From NCBI RefSeq assembly GCF_003337305.1, contig NZ_QPJO01000003.1:186001-250000 (forward strand): a stretch of 64,000 bases of DNA. The letters run 5' to 3'. The notes below the pieces were generated by a model. That model saw nothing but the letters and a program-made list of their open reading frames with translations. It made no database searches and had not been told where the DNA came from. The DNA comes from Winogradskyella arenosi (GTDB lineage: Bacteria; Bacteroidota; Bacteroidia; Flavobacteriales; Flavobacteriaceae). This document shows positions 29,675-38,511 of the stretch, one piece after another (within the stretch, counting starts at the first letter, position 1; each line of letters begins with the position of its first letter). The position numbers and the translations under genes were made by a program.

Positions 29675-29703
29675 GACTTTTTAAAGTTTTAAACTTATAT
29701 AAC

Positions 29704-29747
29704 AATCCAAAACTTAAGACCTGATTTTAAGTTTTGGATTTTTTTTG
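29704..29747 (+). terminator. Terminator of the helicase gene
   Basis: A perfect 13-bp stem AATCCAAAACTTA/TAAGTTTTGGATT with an 11-nt loop is followed by eight T residues. Confidence 0.92.
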
Positions 29748-29854
29748 TGCCTTTTTTTAAGATTTTTATTAAAAAAGTTAATATTTAGTCAAATCTAAAC
29801 CTCCCATATGTTAAATCCGATTTCTTTGTTACCTTTACCACGTAACACACTTGC

Positions 29855-30652
29855 ATGCGATATTTATTCATTTTATTGGTTAGCTTCATTACGGCTAACA
29901 GCTACAGCCAGGATAGCACAGCCACCCAAAGACCTACAAAAGTTAAAGGAACTTTAGTGAGTGCCTCTACAAGCTTACCGCTAAGTGAAGCTAATATTGT
30001 TAATATTAATCAAGTGGTAGGAACCGCAACTAATGATGATGGTATTTTTGAAATTAGAGCAAAAGTAAATGATACGCTACACCTCTCCTACCTTGGATAT
30101 AAATCTATTAAAGTTAGAGTTACAAATGATTGGTTAAAATTTGGGAATACCAAAATTGAAATGACCGAATTGGCCTTAGCTTTAGAAGAAGTGACCGTAA
30201 AACAATTAGAATTAACGGGATATTTAGAGGTTGATATGAACCAAGTTCCTATTACATCTAACAACCGTTACCGTATTTCGGGCTTACCAGGACAAGGTTA
30301 TGAAGCCGGAAAACCAAACATTGCCACTAAAGTGTTAGGTGCTATTTTTAATCCGGCCGATTTCTTATATAATATGTTTGGGCGTAAACCTAACGAAATG
30401 CACAAACTGAAAAAAATGAAAGAAGATGACGAGATTAGAAGTCAGCTTTCTAAACGTTTTGATCGGGAAATGCTTTTAGTATTACTTCAGGTTTCTAAAT
30501 TTGATTTGGATGAAATAGTAAACCAATGTAACTATTCTAAAGACTTCATTAACACAGCTAACGACCTTCAAATTTTAGACGCCATCAGTGAATGTTATGA
30601 AGAATACAAGGTCATTAAGCGTAGTAAAGAGCGAAAAACAGGTAAAGACTAA
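29855..30652 (+). CDS. Carboxypeptidase-regulatory-like domain protein
   Basis: A 265-residue exported protein. The signal peptide ends ANSYSQ. Residues about 30-105 form a CarboxypepD_reg-like beta-sandwich (VKGTLVSASTSLPLSEANIVNIN ... LHLSYLGYKSIKV), the module found at the N-terminus of many TonB-dependent receptors but here without a receptor. The C-terminal half is charged and helical and of unknown role. It probably lies in the periplasm. A TACCTTTA box about 25 bp upstream is close to the promoter consensus. Confidence 0.8.
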   Translation: MRYLFILLVSFITANSYSQDSTATQRPTKVKGTLVSASTSLPLSEANIVNINQVVGTATNDDGIFEIRAKVNDTLHLSYLGYKSIKVRVTNDWLKFGNTKIEMTELALALEEVTVKQLELTGYLEVDMNQVPITSNNRYRISGLPGQGYEAGKPNIATKVLGAIFNPADFLYNMFGRKPNEMHKLKKMKEDDEIRSQLSKRFDREMLLVLLQVSKFDLDEIVNQCNYSKDFINTANDLQILDAISECYEEYKVIKRSKERKTGKD

Positions 30653-30656
30653 GCGT

Positions 30657-31331
30657 TTATAAGTCTTCAGTTTTATTCTGTTCTTCTTCAAATCGAGCAA
30701 CGATAGCCTCATAATCTTTTAGAGATTTTTCTATCCAGTCAAATCGTTTTTGCACCATTTCTTCTGCTGTTAATTGCCAAGGAAGATCCGATTTTCTCAG
30801 TTGAGCCGTTACATGTTGAAGTATAATTGCTGCTGAAACTGAGATATTCAAACTTTCAGTAAACCCTACCATAGGAATTTTCAAAAATCCATCTGCCGCA
30901 TCAATAACTTGTTGCGATAAGCCCTCGGTTTCCCTTCCGAAGAAAAAACAAGACTTCTTTGTAATATCAAAATCAATTAAATCGCAATCCTCTACATGGG
31001 GCGTTGTAGCAATAATTTGATAATCCTCAGCTTTTAGCGTTTCAATACAAGTTTTTACCGAATTATACCGTTTTAAATCCACCCACTTTTGGGCACCCAT
31101 TGCAATTTCTCTGTCTATACTTTTAGAGTTCACCTCCTCTATAATATGAAGCTCCTGAATGCCAAACACATCACAAGATCGCATCACAGCACTGGTGTTA
31201 TGCAACTGATACACATCTTCCGTCGCAACCGTAAAATGTTTAGTCCGCTGAGGCAATACCGTATTAAAACGTTCAACTCTACTCTTGGTTAAAAAGCTTT
31301 CTAAATAATTAAGAAGCGCTAGGTTCTTCAT
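30657..31331 (-). CDS. trmH: TrmH-family tRNA/rRNA 2'-O-methyltransferase
   Basis: A SpoU/TrmH SPOUT methyltransferase of 224 residues. Motif 1 is HNTSAVMRSCDVFGIQELHII, motif 2 is FFFGRETEGLS and motif 3 is IPMVGFTESLNISVSAAIIL. The layout and length resemble tRNA (guanosine-18-2'-O)-methyltransferase TrmH, but substrate choice within the family cannot be settled by eye. It converges on the preceding gene with a 4-bp gap and is divergent from the next. Confidence 0.85.
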   Translation of the reverse strand: MKNLALLNYLESFLTKSRVERFNTVLPQRTKHFTVATEDVYQLHNTSAVMRSCDVFGIQELHIIEEVNSKSIDREIAMGAQKWVDLKRYNSVKTCIETLKAEDYQIIATTPHVEDCDLIDFDITKKSCFFFGRETEGLSQQVIDAADGFLKIPMVGFTESLNISVSAAIILQHVTAQLRKSDLPWQLTAEEMVQKRFDWIEKSLKDYEAIVARFEEEQNKTEDL

Positions 31332-31365
31332 AAAATCTTATATTTAATGCTTATAAAGCAAAACT

Positions 31366-32586
31366 ATGAAAATTAATAGTACTATTTTTTTACTCTTCGC
31401 CCTATTCTGCCAGCAAATGCTCTTTTCGCAAGAACAAGACCAAAACGACGACCAAGACCAACCCTGCTCTTGCTTACTTCTTAAAGAAAACGAAGCTAAT
31501 GACCTTAAAGTTATTGAGCTTGCCGAGTATGTAGAAAACGGATTCCACGATTTAAATGCAGCGGCTTTTGATGAAAAATTCGATATCCCTTCCTTTTTAA
31601 ATACTGTAGTTAGCCATAAAGACATTGAAAAAAGCACAAAATTTACGAAAAACTACCTCAAAGGTATAGGTTCTACCGGTCAGAAACTTTCTGAAAAATT
31701 GGTCACTATGATCGAAGAAGGTTCGTATTATAACCTCATTAATTACCGTTACGATATTATACAACGTGCCTATTATTTTACATTCCGATTATATTCTGAA
31801 GAAGCCGGTGTAAATTACCACGATTATAAAGTCTGCTCAGATGGCACCACACTTAAATTCAACGATATTTATGTTTACCTCACCGGAGAACCGCTCTCCT
31901 CTACCATGCAACGTATGCTGGTATTATCGCAACCTTCAACGGATAAATCAGCACGTGAAAACATGGCGTCTTATAAAAATGTGTTTCTATTTTTAAATTC
32001 TAGAAAATTAGCAGAAAAAGGCGACTATAAAGGAGCATATGATAAAATATCGGCAATTACACCACCTATGAGTACCGAAAAGTTTACCCTACTCATGAAA
32101 GCACAATATGCTAGCCTTTATGACGATGAACTTTACGCAGTGTTACTCACGGAATATGCTGAATTATTTCCCAAAGACCCCACCCTATATTTGAAACTCA
32201 TAGATTATAATCTGTTAAAAGGAAACTTTAAAGTGGCACGAGAAAATGTAGACAAATTAATTTATGAAACCGATGACGACTTCCTTTACCTTATAAAAGG
32301 AAATATATACGCTATGGAAAATGATTTTAGTAACGCGGAAACGCACTATAAATATATGACCGATAATTATCCCGACTTGCTTGAAGGTTATATTGGTTAT
32401 ATGATAAGCCTTAACTACCAAGATCGCTTTGAGGAGATGATTACTGTCATTGAAGATTTAATCACTCAAGAGTACGATAAAGTGGCCTTATTAGAATTTA
32501 TTGAAGAAGAAGCGCCGGATGGCTCTAACGCTTTAGGCGCATTTGTAGCGTCTGAAACCTATAAAACCTGGAAACAAAAATCTTAA
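31366..32586 (+). CDS. TPR-like exported protein of unknown function
   Basis: A 406-residue protein with a signal peptide (FLLFALFCQQMLFSQ) followed by an acidic, Gln/Asp-rich stretch and a CSCLL motif. The second half has helical-pair repeats typical of tetratricopeptide folds (LKLIDYNLLKGNFKVARENVDKLI, IKGNIYAMENDFSNAETHY). It is probably periplasmic and involved in protein-protein contacts. It is transcribed with the sirtuin gene 12 bp downstream. No specific function is recognised. Confidence 0.7.
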   Translation: MKINSTIFLLFALFCQQMLFSQEQDQNDDQDQPCSCLLLKENEANDLKVIELAEYVENGFHDLNAAAFDEKFDIPSFLNTVVSHKDIEKSTKFTKNYLKGIGSTGQKLSEKLVTMIEEGSYYNLINYRYDIIQRAYYFTFRLYSEEAGVNYHDYKVCSDGTTLKFNDIYVYLTGEPLSSTMQRMLVLSQPSTDKSARENMASYKNVFLFLNSRKLAEKGDYKGAYDKISAITPPMSTEKFTLLMKAQYASLYDDELYAVLLTEYAELFPKDPTLYLKLIDYNLLKGNFKVARENVDKLIYETDDDFLYLIKGNIYAMENDFSNAETHYKYMTDNYPDLLEGYIGYMISLNYQDRFEEMITVIEDLITQEYDKVALLEFIEEEAPDGSNALGAFVASETYKTWKQKS

Positions 32587-32598
32587 GTCAATCCTTTA

Positions 32599-33285
32599 AT
32601 GAAACAACATATTGTCGTATTAACCGGAGCTGGAATCAGTGCGGAAAGCGGAATTAAAACCTTTAGAGATGCCGATGGTTTGTGGGAAGGCCATGATGTT
32701 ATGGAAGTGGCCACCCCACAGGGCTTTAAAAAAAATCCTGAACTGGTATTAGACTTTTACAACCAAAGACGTCGCCAACTCCAAACGGTACAGCCTAACC
32801 AAGCCCATTTAGATTTAGCGGCCTTAGAAAAGACGTATAACGTCACTATAGTCACACAAAATGTCGATGACCTCCATGAGCGTGCAGGAAGCAATGCTAT
32901 TGTGCACCTTCATGGCGAACTGCGAAAAGTAAGAAGTACAGGGAATCCTGAAGCGATTACCCCTTGGGATCAAGATCTCCATTTAGGGGATCTCTGTAAG
33001 CAAGGCTACCAATTACGTCCGCATATTGTATGGTTCGGTGAAGACGTCCCTAAAATAGAAGCGGCAATAGAAATCTGCCAAACGGCCGATATTTTAGTTA
33101 TTATTGGTACAAGTATGCAAGTGTATCCTGCCGCAGGATTATTAGATTACACACCAAAAAACACACCTATTTATTATATAGATCCAAAGCCCGCTTCTGT
33201 AGCCAACAAAGCCGTAACCCTCATCCAAAAATCAGCTACAGAAGGCACCAAAGTTCTCTTAGACCTTTTAAAGGATAAAATTTAA
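32599..33285 (+). CDS. cobB: Sirtuin, NAD-dependent lysine deacylase (CobB-like)
   Basis: A 228-residue sirtuin that removes acyl groups from lysine using NAD. Rossmann signatures are GAGISAESGIKTFRD, TQNVDDLHERAG and the catalytic His in HLHGEL. FYNQRRRQ holds the Tyr-x-x-Arg pair linked to succinyl- and malonyl-lysine preference in class III sirtuins. The zinc module between HGEL and RPHIVWFGE has a single Cys instead of the usual paired cysteines, so structural zinc is probably absent. Otherwise the length is normal. Confidence 0.93.
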   Translation: MKQHIVVLTGAGISAESGIKTFRDADGLWEGHDVMEVATPQGFKKNPELVLDFYNQRRRQLQTVQPNQAHLDLAALEKTYNVTIVTQNVDDLHERAGSNAIVHLHGELRKVRSTGNPEAITPWDQDLHLGDLCKQGYQLRPHIVWFGEDVPKIEAAIEICQTADILVIIGTSMQVYPAAGLLDYTPKNTPIYYIDPKPASVANKAVTLIQKSATEGTKVLLDLLKDKI

Positions 33286-33323
33286 TCCTCCGAGAGGCTG
33301 TTAAAATTTATACAAATTCTCAT

Positions 33324-33347
33324 AAAACATACTAGCCGGTATTTTTT
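33324..33347. promoter_or_regulatory. Operator-like palindrome upstream of the TetR gene
   Basis: AAAACATAC-N6-GTATTTTTT lies 15 bp upstream of the TetR start. It matches the perfect palindrome upstream of the HAD gene with the same 6-bp spacer and one changed base, so it is probably the autoregulatory site of this repressor. Confidence 0.65.
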
Positions 33348-33362
33348 TATTTATATTTGATT

Positions 33363-33965
33363 ATGGAACAAAGGCAAAAATCCGAACTTACCAAAGCGTT
33401 AATTCTCAATGAGTCTTTTAAATTGTTCTACGAAAATGGTTTTAAAACCACTAGTGTAGACAAAATCATGAAAGCCACGAAATTAACCAAAGGGGCGTTT
33501 TACCATCATTATAAAAGTAAAAAAGAACTTGGTGTTGAAGTCATCAGTACCCACATTCAAAAGCGGGTATATGAGGGAATGATAAAACCTTTGTATGAAG
33601 AAGGAAATGCCTTAGAACTATTAGAAAACACTTTTTCTGGACGGTTAAAATCCTTCTCCATCTACGATAAAGCCCATGGTTGTCCTATGAATAACTTTAT
33701 CAACGAGATTGCAGATGAAGAGCAAGCTTATCAAATTGCCTTAAAGCGTATTATTGAAGAATGGAAAGCCGCACTTGTTCATCTTTTAGAACGTGGACAA
33801 CAAGAAGGGAGTATAATAATGACCATAGCCCCTAAAGCTATTGCCATTTATCTTATTAGTGCCTTTGAAGGCGTTAGAGGCATCCGAAAATTATATAACG
33901 ACGATCAAATTTTAAACGACTATATGTCGGGGTTAAGCCTTTACTTAACCCAACTTAAAGCCTAA
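33363..33965 (+). CDS. TetR/AcrR-family transcriptional regulator
   Basis: A 200-residue repressor. The N-terminal helix-turn-helix is the TetR type (ESFKLFYENGFKTTSVDKIMKATKLTKGAFYHHYKSKKELG); the C-terminal ligand domain includes CPMNNFINEIADE. The ATG at 33363 is preferred over a TTG two codons upstream. Matching 24-bp palindromes lie just before this gene and just before the next one, so it most likely represses itself and the HAD-SDR-lipoprotein-peroxiredoxin operon. The inducer is unknown; the target genes suggest a reactive organic or oxidative compound. Confidence 0.92.
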   Translation: MEQRQKSELTKALILNESFKLFYENGFKTTSVDKIMKATKLTKGAFYHHYKSKKELGVEVISTHIQKRVYEGMIKPLYEEGNALELLENTFSGRLKSFSIYDKAHGCPMNNFINEIADEEQAYQIALKRIIEEWKAALVHLLERGQQEGSIIMTIAPKAIAIYLISAFEGVRGIRKLYNDDQILNDYMSGLSLYLTQLKA

Positions 33966-33978
33966 TTTTTTTTAACTA

Positions 33979-34002
33979 AAAACATACCTATTAGTATGTT
34001 TT
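33979..34002. promoter_or_regulatory. Perfect palindromic operator before the HAD operon
   Basis: AAAACATAC-CTATTA-GTATGTTTT, two perfect 9-bp half-sites, ends 15 bp before the HAD start codon. It is the better of the two matching sites flanking the TetR gene and would block transcription of the downstream operon. Confidence 0.7.
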
Positions 34003-34017
34003 ATAACCACATCAAAA

Positions 34018-34830
34018 ATGAGTACAACCAACAACAGAAGAAATTTTATTAAGAAATCGGCCTTAGCAGGCTTAGCAGGAGCAGCTTTACCTCAACTTGG
34101 ATTTTCATCTCAAGGCACTCAAGAAGTCTTAAAAGAAACCAAGAAAATCGATAAAGCCCCTAAAGTCTTATTTTTTGATGTTAATGAAACCCTTTTAGAC
34201 CTAACCGCCATGAAAGAAAGTGTCGGTAAAGTTTTAGGAAACAGAAGCGACTTACTTCCTTTATGGTTTACAACCATGCTACAATATTCTTTAGTAGAAA
34301 CTTCTGGACGTCAGTATCATGATTTTGGTATCATTGGCTCAGCAGCCTTGCAAATGGTCGCTGCCAACCACGGCATTAGCATTACGGAAGAAGAAGCGCG
34401 TGAATCTATCTTAGTTCCTATTCGTTCCTTACCGGCGCATCCTGAAGTTAAACAAGCCTTAGCTGACTTGAAAAAAGCAGGCTATACATTAGTCTCTTTT
34501 ACCAACTCGTCAAATATTGGTGTAGAAACGCAATTTAAAAATTCAGGATTATTAGAATATTTCGACCAACGTCTTAGTATTGAAGACATGGGTAAATTTA
34601 AACCTCACGCTGATGCTTATGATTGGGCTGCTAGAAAAATGGGCTTAAAATCAGAAGAGTGTCTTCTTGTTGCTGCTCACGGTTGGGATATTGCCGGAGC
34701 ACTTTGGGCCGGTTGGCGCGGTGCGTTTATTAGTCGACCAGGAGCACAATTGTATCCGCTTGCCCCTGCTCCAGAATTCAATGCGCCCGATTTAAAACTT
34801 ATTGCTGAACGTTTAATTGCTCTTAAATAA
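34018..34830 (+). CDS. Exported haloacid dehalogenase type II (HAD)
   Basis: A HAD-superfamily hydrolase of 270 residues resembling (S)-2-haloacid dehalogenases. The nucleophile motif is FDVNETLLDL, motif II is SFTNSSN, the Lys lies in KFKPHADAY and motif III is AAHGWDIAGALWAGWRGAFI. An N-terminal Tat-like signal (NNRRNFIKKSALAGLAGAAL) predicts export of a folded enzyme, unusual for this family. It leads a four-gene set under the putative TetR operator. The substrate is not proven; a halogenated or phosphorylated small molecule is possible. Confidence 0.88.
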   Translation: MSTTNNRRNFIKKSALAGLAGAALPQLGFSSQGTQEVLKETKKIDKAPKVLFFDVNETLLDLTAMKESVGKVLGNRSDLLPLWFTTMLQYSLVETSGRQYHDFGIIGSAALQMVAANHGISITEEEARESILVPIRSLPAHPEVKQALADLKKAGYTLVSFTNSSNIGVETQFKNSGLLEYFDQRLSIEDMGKFKPHADAYDWAARKMGLKSEECLLVAAHGWDIAGALWAGWRGAFISRPGAQLYPLAPAPEFNAPDLKLIAERLIALK

Positions 34831-34836
34831 AAAATT

Positions 34837-35571
34837 ATGACATTAGAAAATAAAGTTATTATTGTAACGGGATCTTCAAGAGGAATTGGTAGAGAAATTG
34901 CCATTCAATTAGCTCAAAATGGCGCTAAAGTTATTGTTAATCATTCTAACAGCGACGAAGAGGCCCAGGCTACCGTAGAGGAAATTAGCAATCAAGGCGG
35001 TACTGCAACAGCTATTAAAGCTGATGTTAGTGATAAAACATCGGTTACCGAATTATTTAATCAGGCTATTGCCACTTATGGGAAAGTTGATGTTTTATTT
35101 AATAATGCTGGTGTTATGATTTCTAAAGCCTTAGAAGCAAATAGCGAAGAAGATTTCACTAAGCAATTTGATATCAATGTTAAAGGGGTTTTCAACACGT
35201 TACAAGAAGCTTATCATAAATTAGAGGATGGCGGCAATATCATTAATATCTCATCGAGTACCGTAAAATTAATGTTTCCTACATATGCCTTGTACTCGGC
35301 CTCTAAAGCTGCTGTAGAACAGATGACGCGAGTGTTTTCAAAAGAAATTGGTCGTGGTATTTCTGTAAATTGTTTAGCTCCAGGCGCTACCGAAACCGAA
35401 TTATTTATGAAAGGGAAATCTCAAGAATTCATTGATAAATTAAGTAGTATGAATGCCTTTAACCGTTTGGCTAAACCTATTGATATTGCTAGAGTCGCTG
35501 TATTCTTAGCAAGTGACGAATCGAAATGGATTTCTGGCCAGGTCATTGGAGCCAACGGTGCATTAGTTTAA
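34837..35571 (+). CDS. SDR-family oxidoreductase
   Basis: A classical short-chain dehydrogenase/reductase of 244 residues using NAD(P)H. The cofactor motif is VTGSSRGIGREIA, NNAGV is present, and the catalytic triad is in ISSSTVKL (Ser) with YSASKAA (Tyr and Lys). The C-terminal WISGQVIGANGALV is typical of 3-oxoacyl reductase-like members. It lies 6 bp after the HAD gene and is part of the TetR-controlled set. Confidence 0.93.
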   Translation: MTLENKVIIVTGSSRGIGREIAIQLAQNGAKVIVNHSNSDEEAQATVEEISNQGGTATAIKADVSDKTSVTELFNQAIATYGKVDVLFNNAGVMISKALEANSEEDFTKQFDINVKGVFNTLQEAYHKLEDGGNIINISSSTVKLMFPTYALYSASKAAVEQMTRVFSKEIGRGISVNCLAPGATETELFMKGKSQEFIDKLSSMNAFNRLAKPIDIARVAVFLASDESKWISGQVIGANGALV

Positions 35572-35593
35572 ATTTATACCTTAAAACCATAAT

Positions 35594-36436
35594 ATGAAAA
35601 TCAACCCTATCCTAATTATTACCGGCCTTCTGTTAACGGCGTGTAACCAAACTACAGCCACAAAAACTGAAACAGTAGCCCCAACAGCAACTGTAGAAGA
35701 AAAAGTAACCGAAATGACTTTTGTAAATAAAGGTCATGAATTGGTCTATGAACTTTGTAAAAAGACAGGCGACTACCAAGCACTTAAAGAGAAAAAAGAC
35801 GTTGTCTATACGTATACCTATCAAACTCCTGATGGAAAAACGGATATCAGTACTGAAAAATATCTTTTTGATGGCGAATTATCTTACGGCGCTTATAAAA
35901 AACATCAAAGAACGTTGCCTAATTTAGAAGGTCTTATAGAACAAGGCTATGATGGTGAGAACTATTGGTTAAAACACAATGGTGAGGTATTAGAAAATGA
36001 CGCTTATTTAAAACGTGTCGCGTTTAATAGACCGACTAACTTTTATTGGTTTGCTATGATGCCTAAATTATTAGATCCTAGTGTGGTTTATGATTATAAA
36101 GGCGAAAAAACTATTGAAGACAAAACCTTTGATGTGGTTAAAGTGTCTTTTGAAAGTGCTGACAATAAGCCTACCGATATTTACCAACTTTATATTAATA
36201 AAGCCACAGGCATGGTAGACCAATTTTTATTTACAGTCGCTGATTTTGGTGTGATGGATACACCTAACTTAATGCAACTTCAATATGAAACCATAGATGG
36301 TATTCAGATTCCGACGAAGCGTCAGTACAAAAAATCGAATTGGGACGCTGAAGTTACAGACCAACCTTGGATTTATGTCACGTGGTCTGATATCAACTTC
36401 AACAACCAATTAACGAAGGAAGATTTCCAAAAATAA
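35594..36436 (+). CDS. Predicted periplasmic lipoprotein
   Basis: A 280-residue lipoprotein: the signal ends LLLTACNQ with the lipid Cys at about residue 17, then a Thr/Val-rich linker. The body resembles the LolA/LolB-like half-barrel seen in outer-membrane lipoprotein-sorting relatives (YLFDGELSYGAY, YDGENYWLKHNGE, YQLYINKATGMVDQFLFT). A ligand cannot be named. It lies 22 bp after the SDR gene and 6 bp before the peroxiredoxin gene. Confidence 0.7.
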   Translation: MKINPILIITGLLLTACNQTTATKTETVAPTATVEEKVTEMTFVNKGHELVYELCKKTGDYQALKEKKDVVYTYTYQTPDGKTDISTEKYLFDGELSYGAYKKHQRTLPNLEGLIEQGYDGENYWLKHNGEVLENDAYLKRVAFNRPTNFYWFAMMPKLLDPSVVYDYKGEKTIEDKTFDVVKVSFESADNKPTDIYQLYINKATGMVDQFLFTVADFGVMDTPNLMQLQYETIDGIQIPTKRQYKKSNWDAEVTDQPWIYVTWSDINFNNQLTKEDFQK

Positions 36437-36442
36437 AATTCT

Positions 36443-37105
36443 ATGAGCAACGATAATACACCCCCTTTAAAATCTCAGTTAGACGCGAAGCGTGCAAATT
36501 TTGAACGCACTGCCGACGCCGAAAAACAAGCCATTTATAAAGCAGGATTTGAGGATGTTGAACAAAGTGGTATTCTTGAATTAGCAAAACAAGTTGGCGA
36601 CCAAGCCCCAGATTTCACTCTAAACAACGCTGTAGGGGAACCGGTTTCTTTAACCGACTATTTAAAAAAAGGTCCGGTAGTGCTTACGTGGTACCGAGGA
36701 GGTTGGTGTCCGTATTGCAACTTAACCTTGCAGCAATTGCAAAAAGAATTGCCCAATTTTAAAGCGAAGGGCGCCCAATTATTAGCCTTAACACCAGAAT
36801 TACCTGATGCATCTGTAAGTACTGCAGAAAAAAACGACTTACAGTTTGAAGTGCTCAGTGATATTGGCAATCAAGTTGCTAAAAATTACGGGATTGTCTT
36901 TGAACTTACTGAGGCCGTAGCCAAAATCTACAACGCTTCTTTTGGGTTAAACGAACACAATGGTGACACCTCTAACGCACTTCCGTTAGCGGCCACCTAC
37001 ATCATAAATGAAGAAGGAAAAATTGATTACGCTTATTTGAACACGGACTATAGAAACAGAGCTGAACCCTCTGAAATTACAGCGTTTTTAAACCATAATT
37101 TTTAA
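36443..37105 (+). CDS. Peroxiredoxin-like AhpC/TSA family protein
   Basis: A 220-residue thioredoxin-fold peroxidase with redox motif RGGWCPYCNLTLQQLQ preceded by TWY. The N-terminal 50 residues are helical and the AhpC/TSA domain starts near GDQAPDFTL. There is no signal peptide, so it is cytoplasmic. It probably detoxifies peroxides or aldehyde-derived oxidants made or met by the operon's other enzymes. Last gene of the TetR-controlled operon, followed by a terminator. Confidence 0.9.
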   Translation: MSNDNTPPLKSQLDAKRANFERTADAEKQAIYKAGFEDVEQSGILELAKQVGDQAPDFTLNNAVGEPVSLTDYLKKGPVVLTWYRGGWCPYCNLTLQQLQKELPNFKAKGAQLLALTPELPDASVSTAEKNDLQFEVLSDIGNQVAKNYGIVFELTEAVAKIYNASFGLNEHNGDTSNALPLAATYIINEEGKIDYAYLNTDYRNRAEPSEITAFLNHNF

Positions 37106-37158
37106 ATAAATTATCGTCAAAATTACTATTTGATTAATAGTTCTGTTCATGTTTATTA

Positions 37159-37190
37159 AAAAGTCATTATTTATTAATGGCTTTTTTTTA
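37159..37190 (+). terminator. Terminator of the HAD-peroxiredoxin operon
   Basis: Stem AAAAAGTCATTA/TAATGGCTTTTT with a short AT-rich loop is followed by further T residues. Confidence 0.8.
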
Positions 37191-37313
37191 TGCCAAATAA
37201 TTTCGACTCCGTAGCACAACATGTTTCTTTTAGTTTCGGCATGGATGGCCCACTTTTTTCCATTAACTTCGCTATACACACAAACATTACGGAATCCGTA
37301 TATTTTAAACAAC

Positions 37314-38183
37314 ATGATGCCCCAACAGTTTACCCATAAGGTCCCTAGCCTTTTAGAACCTATTCGGTTACAAGAATATGGTGTAGGGGTCTTTGATGCG
37401 TTCCCTACCAAATCGGCCTTAAAAAAAGCGCTAAAAAAAGGATATATCCAAATTGATGGACGTTTAGCCTCATCGGCAACTTTTATACGAGGTGGAGAAA
37501 CGCTGGTGTTAACGGTGCCTGAAAATCAACCCGCAAAAAAACGATTCATCTTAAAACTCAAAGTCATCTTTGAAGATGATCATTTAGCCGTTATTCATAA
37601 ACCGGCAGGAATCTTGGTCAGTGGTAATCATTTTAAAACCATTAATAATGCCTTAATTCAGAATTTAAAACCTAGTCGTTTAGAGGATGCCACCCAACCA
37701 CAACCTGTACACCGTTTAGATTTCCCGACTACAGGACTTTTATTAATAGGAAAAACAAGTACGAGTATCCGGGCTTTAAATACGCAATTTAAAACGAAAC
37801 GTATTAAGAAAACCTACTACGCGGTCACGATAGGTACGATGAATGGTGAAGGTCTCATTACGCGTGAAATTGATGGGAAACCATCCCAATCGCGCTACAA
37901 AGTTCTGCAAAGCATAGCTTCGGAACGGTTTGAGCAACTGAACTTAGTGGCTTTAGAACCGATTACCGGACGAAGACATCAACTCCGTAAGCACCTTATG
38001 CATATAGGACATCCTATTTTCGGCGATCGCGATTATGGTAAAGAAGGCCTTCTTCTAAAAGGGAAAGGCCTATACTTACATGCTCATACCTTGAAATTTG
38101 AACATCCGTTTACCAAAGAACTATTGGTTTTAAAGGATGACTTCCCAAAAAATTTTAAAAAGCTCTTTGACACTGCCATATAA
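37314..38183 (+). CDS. RluA-family pseudouridine synthase
   Basis: An RNA pseudouridine synthase of 289 residues from the chosen ATG (MMPQQFTHKVPSLLEP); the frame stays open 31 codons upstream but that part looks like intergenic sequence. An S4-like N-terminal domain (KKALKKGYIQIDGRLAS) precedes the catalytic domain with PVHRLDFPTTGLLL, where the Asp is catalytic, and with GRRHQLRKHLMHIGHPIFGD. The target uridine in rRNA or tRNA is not determinable here. Confidence 0.92.
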   Translation: MMPQQFTHKVPSLLEPIRLQEYGVGVFDAFPTKSALKKALKKGYIQIDGRLASSATFIRGGETLVLTVPENQPAKKRFILKLKVIFEDDHLAVIHKPAGILVSGNHFKTINNALIQNLKPSRLEDATQPQPVHRLDFPTTGLLLIGKTSTSIRALNTQFKTKRIKKTYYAVTIGTMNGEGLITREIDGKPSQSRYKVLQSIASERFEQLNLVALEPITGRRHQLRKHLMHIGHPIFGDRDYGKEGLLLKGKGLYLHAHTLKFEHPFTKELLVLKDDFPKNFKKLFDTAI

Positions 38184-38511
38184 AAATAGTTTAATTAAAA
38201 TTTAAGGCCTCTTTAAATTATTAAACTAAGATTGAGTTGACACTTTAAACCTTATAACTATTAATTTAATTGTTAACAAATCTTACAATTTAGAACGTAC
38301 CAAAGAAATGATTAATTATTGGGATTATATGACTACGTTTTATCAGAAAAGTAAGCCTACAATTTTTAGATAAAACTTGTAAACGTTAATTTTTTAACTA
38401 TTTTCGTCAATGAGTTTAATTCACTACAATCGACTAATCAATTATAAAACATTGATTAAAAATACTTAAACTCTAAATCAAATAATAAATTTTTAATTTA
38501 ATCTAAAAACA
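38184..38511. other. AT-rich intergenic region, no gene seen
   Basis: A 328-bp gap before the Bor-like gene, very AT-rich, with stops in all frames. No clear TAnnTTTG box or terminator is visible; the promoter of the Bor-like gene should be within it. Confidence 0.6.

Noticed and set aside
33352..33359. TATATTTG promoter box just before the TetR gene
   Set aside because: It is only 4 bp before the ATG, so transcription would begin in the coding region; not called unless the mRNA is leaderless.
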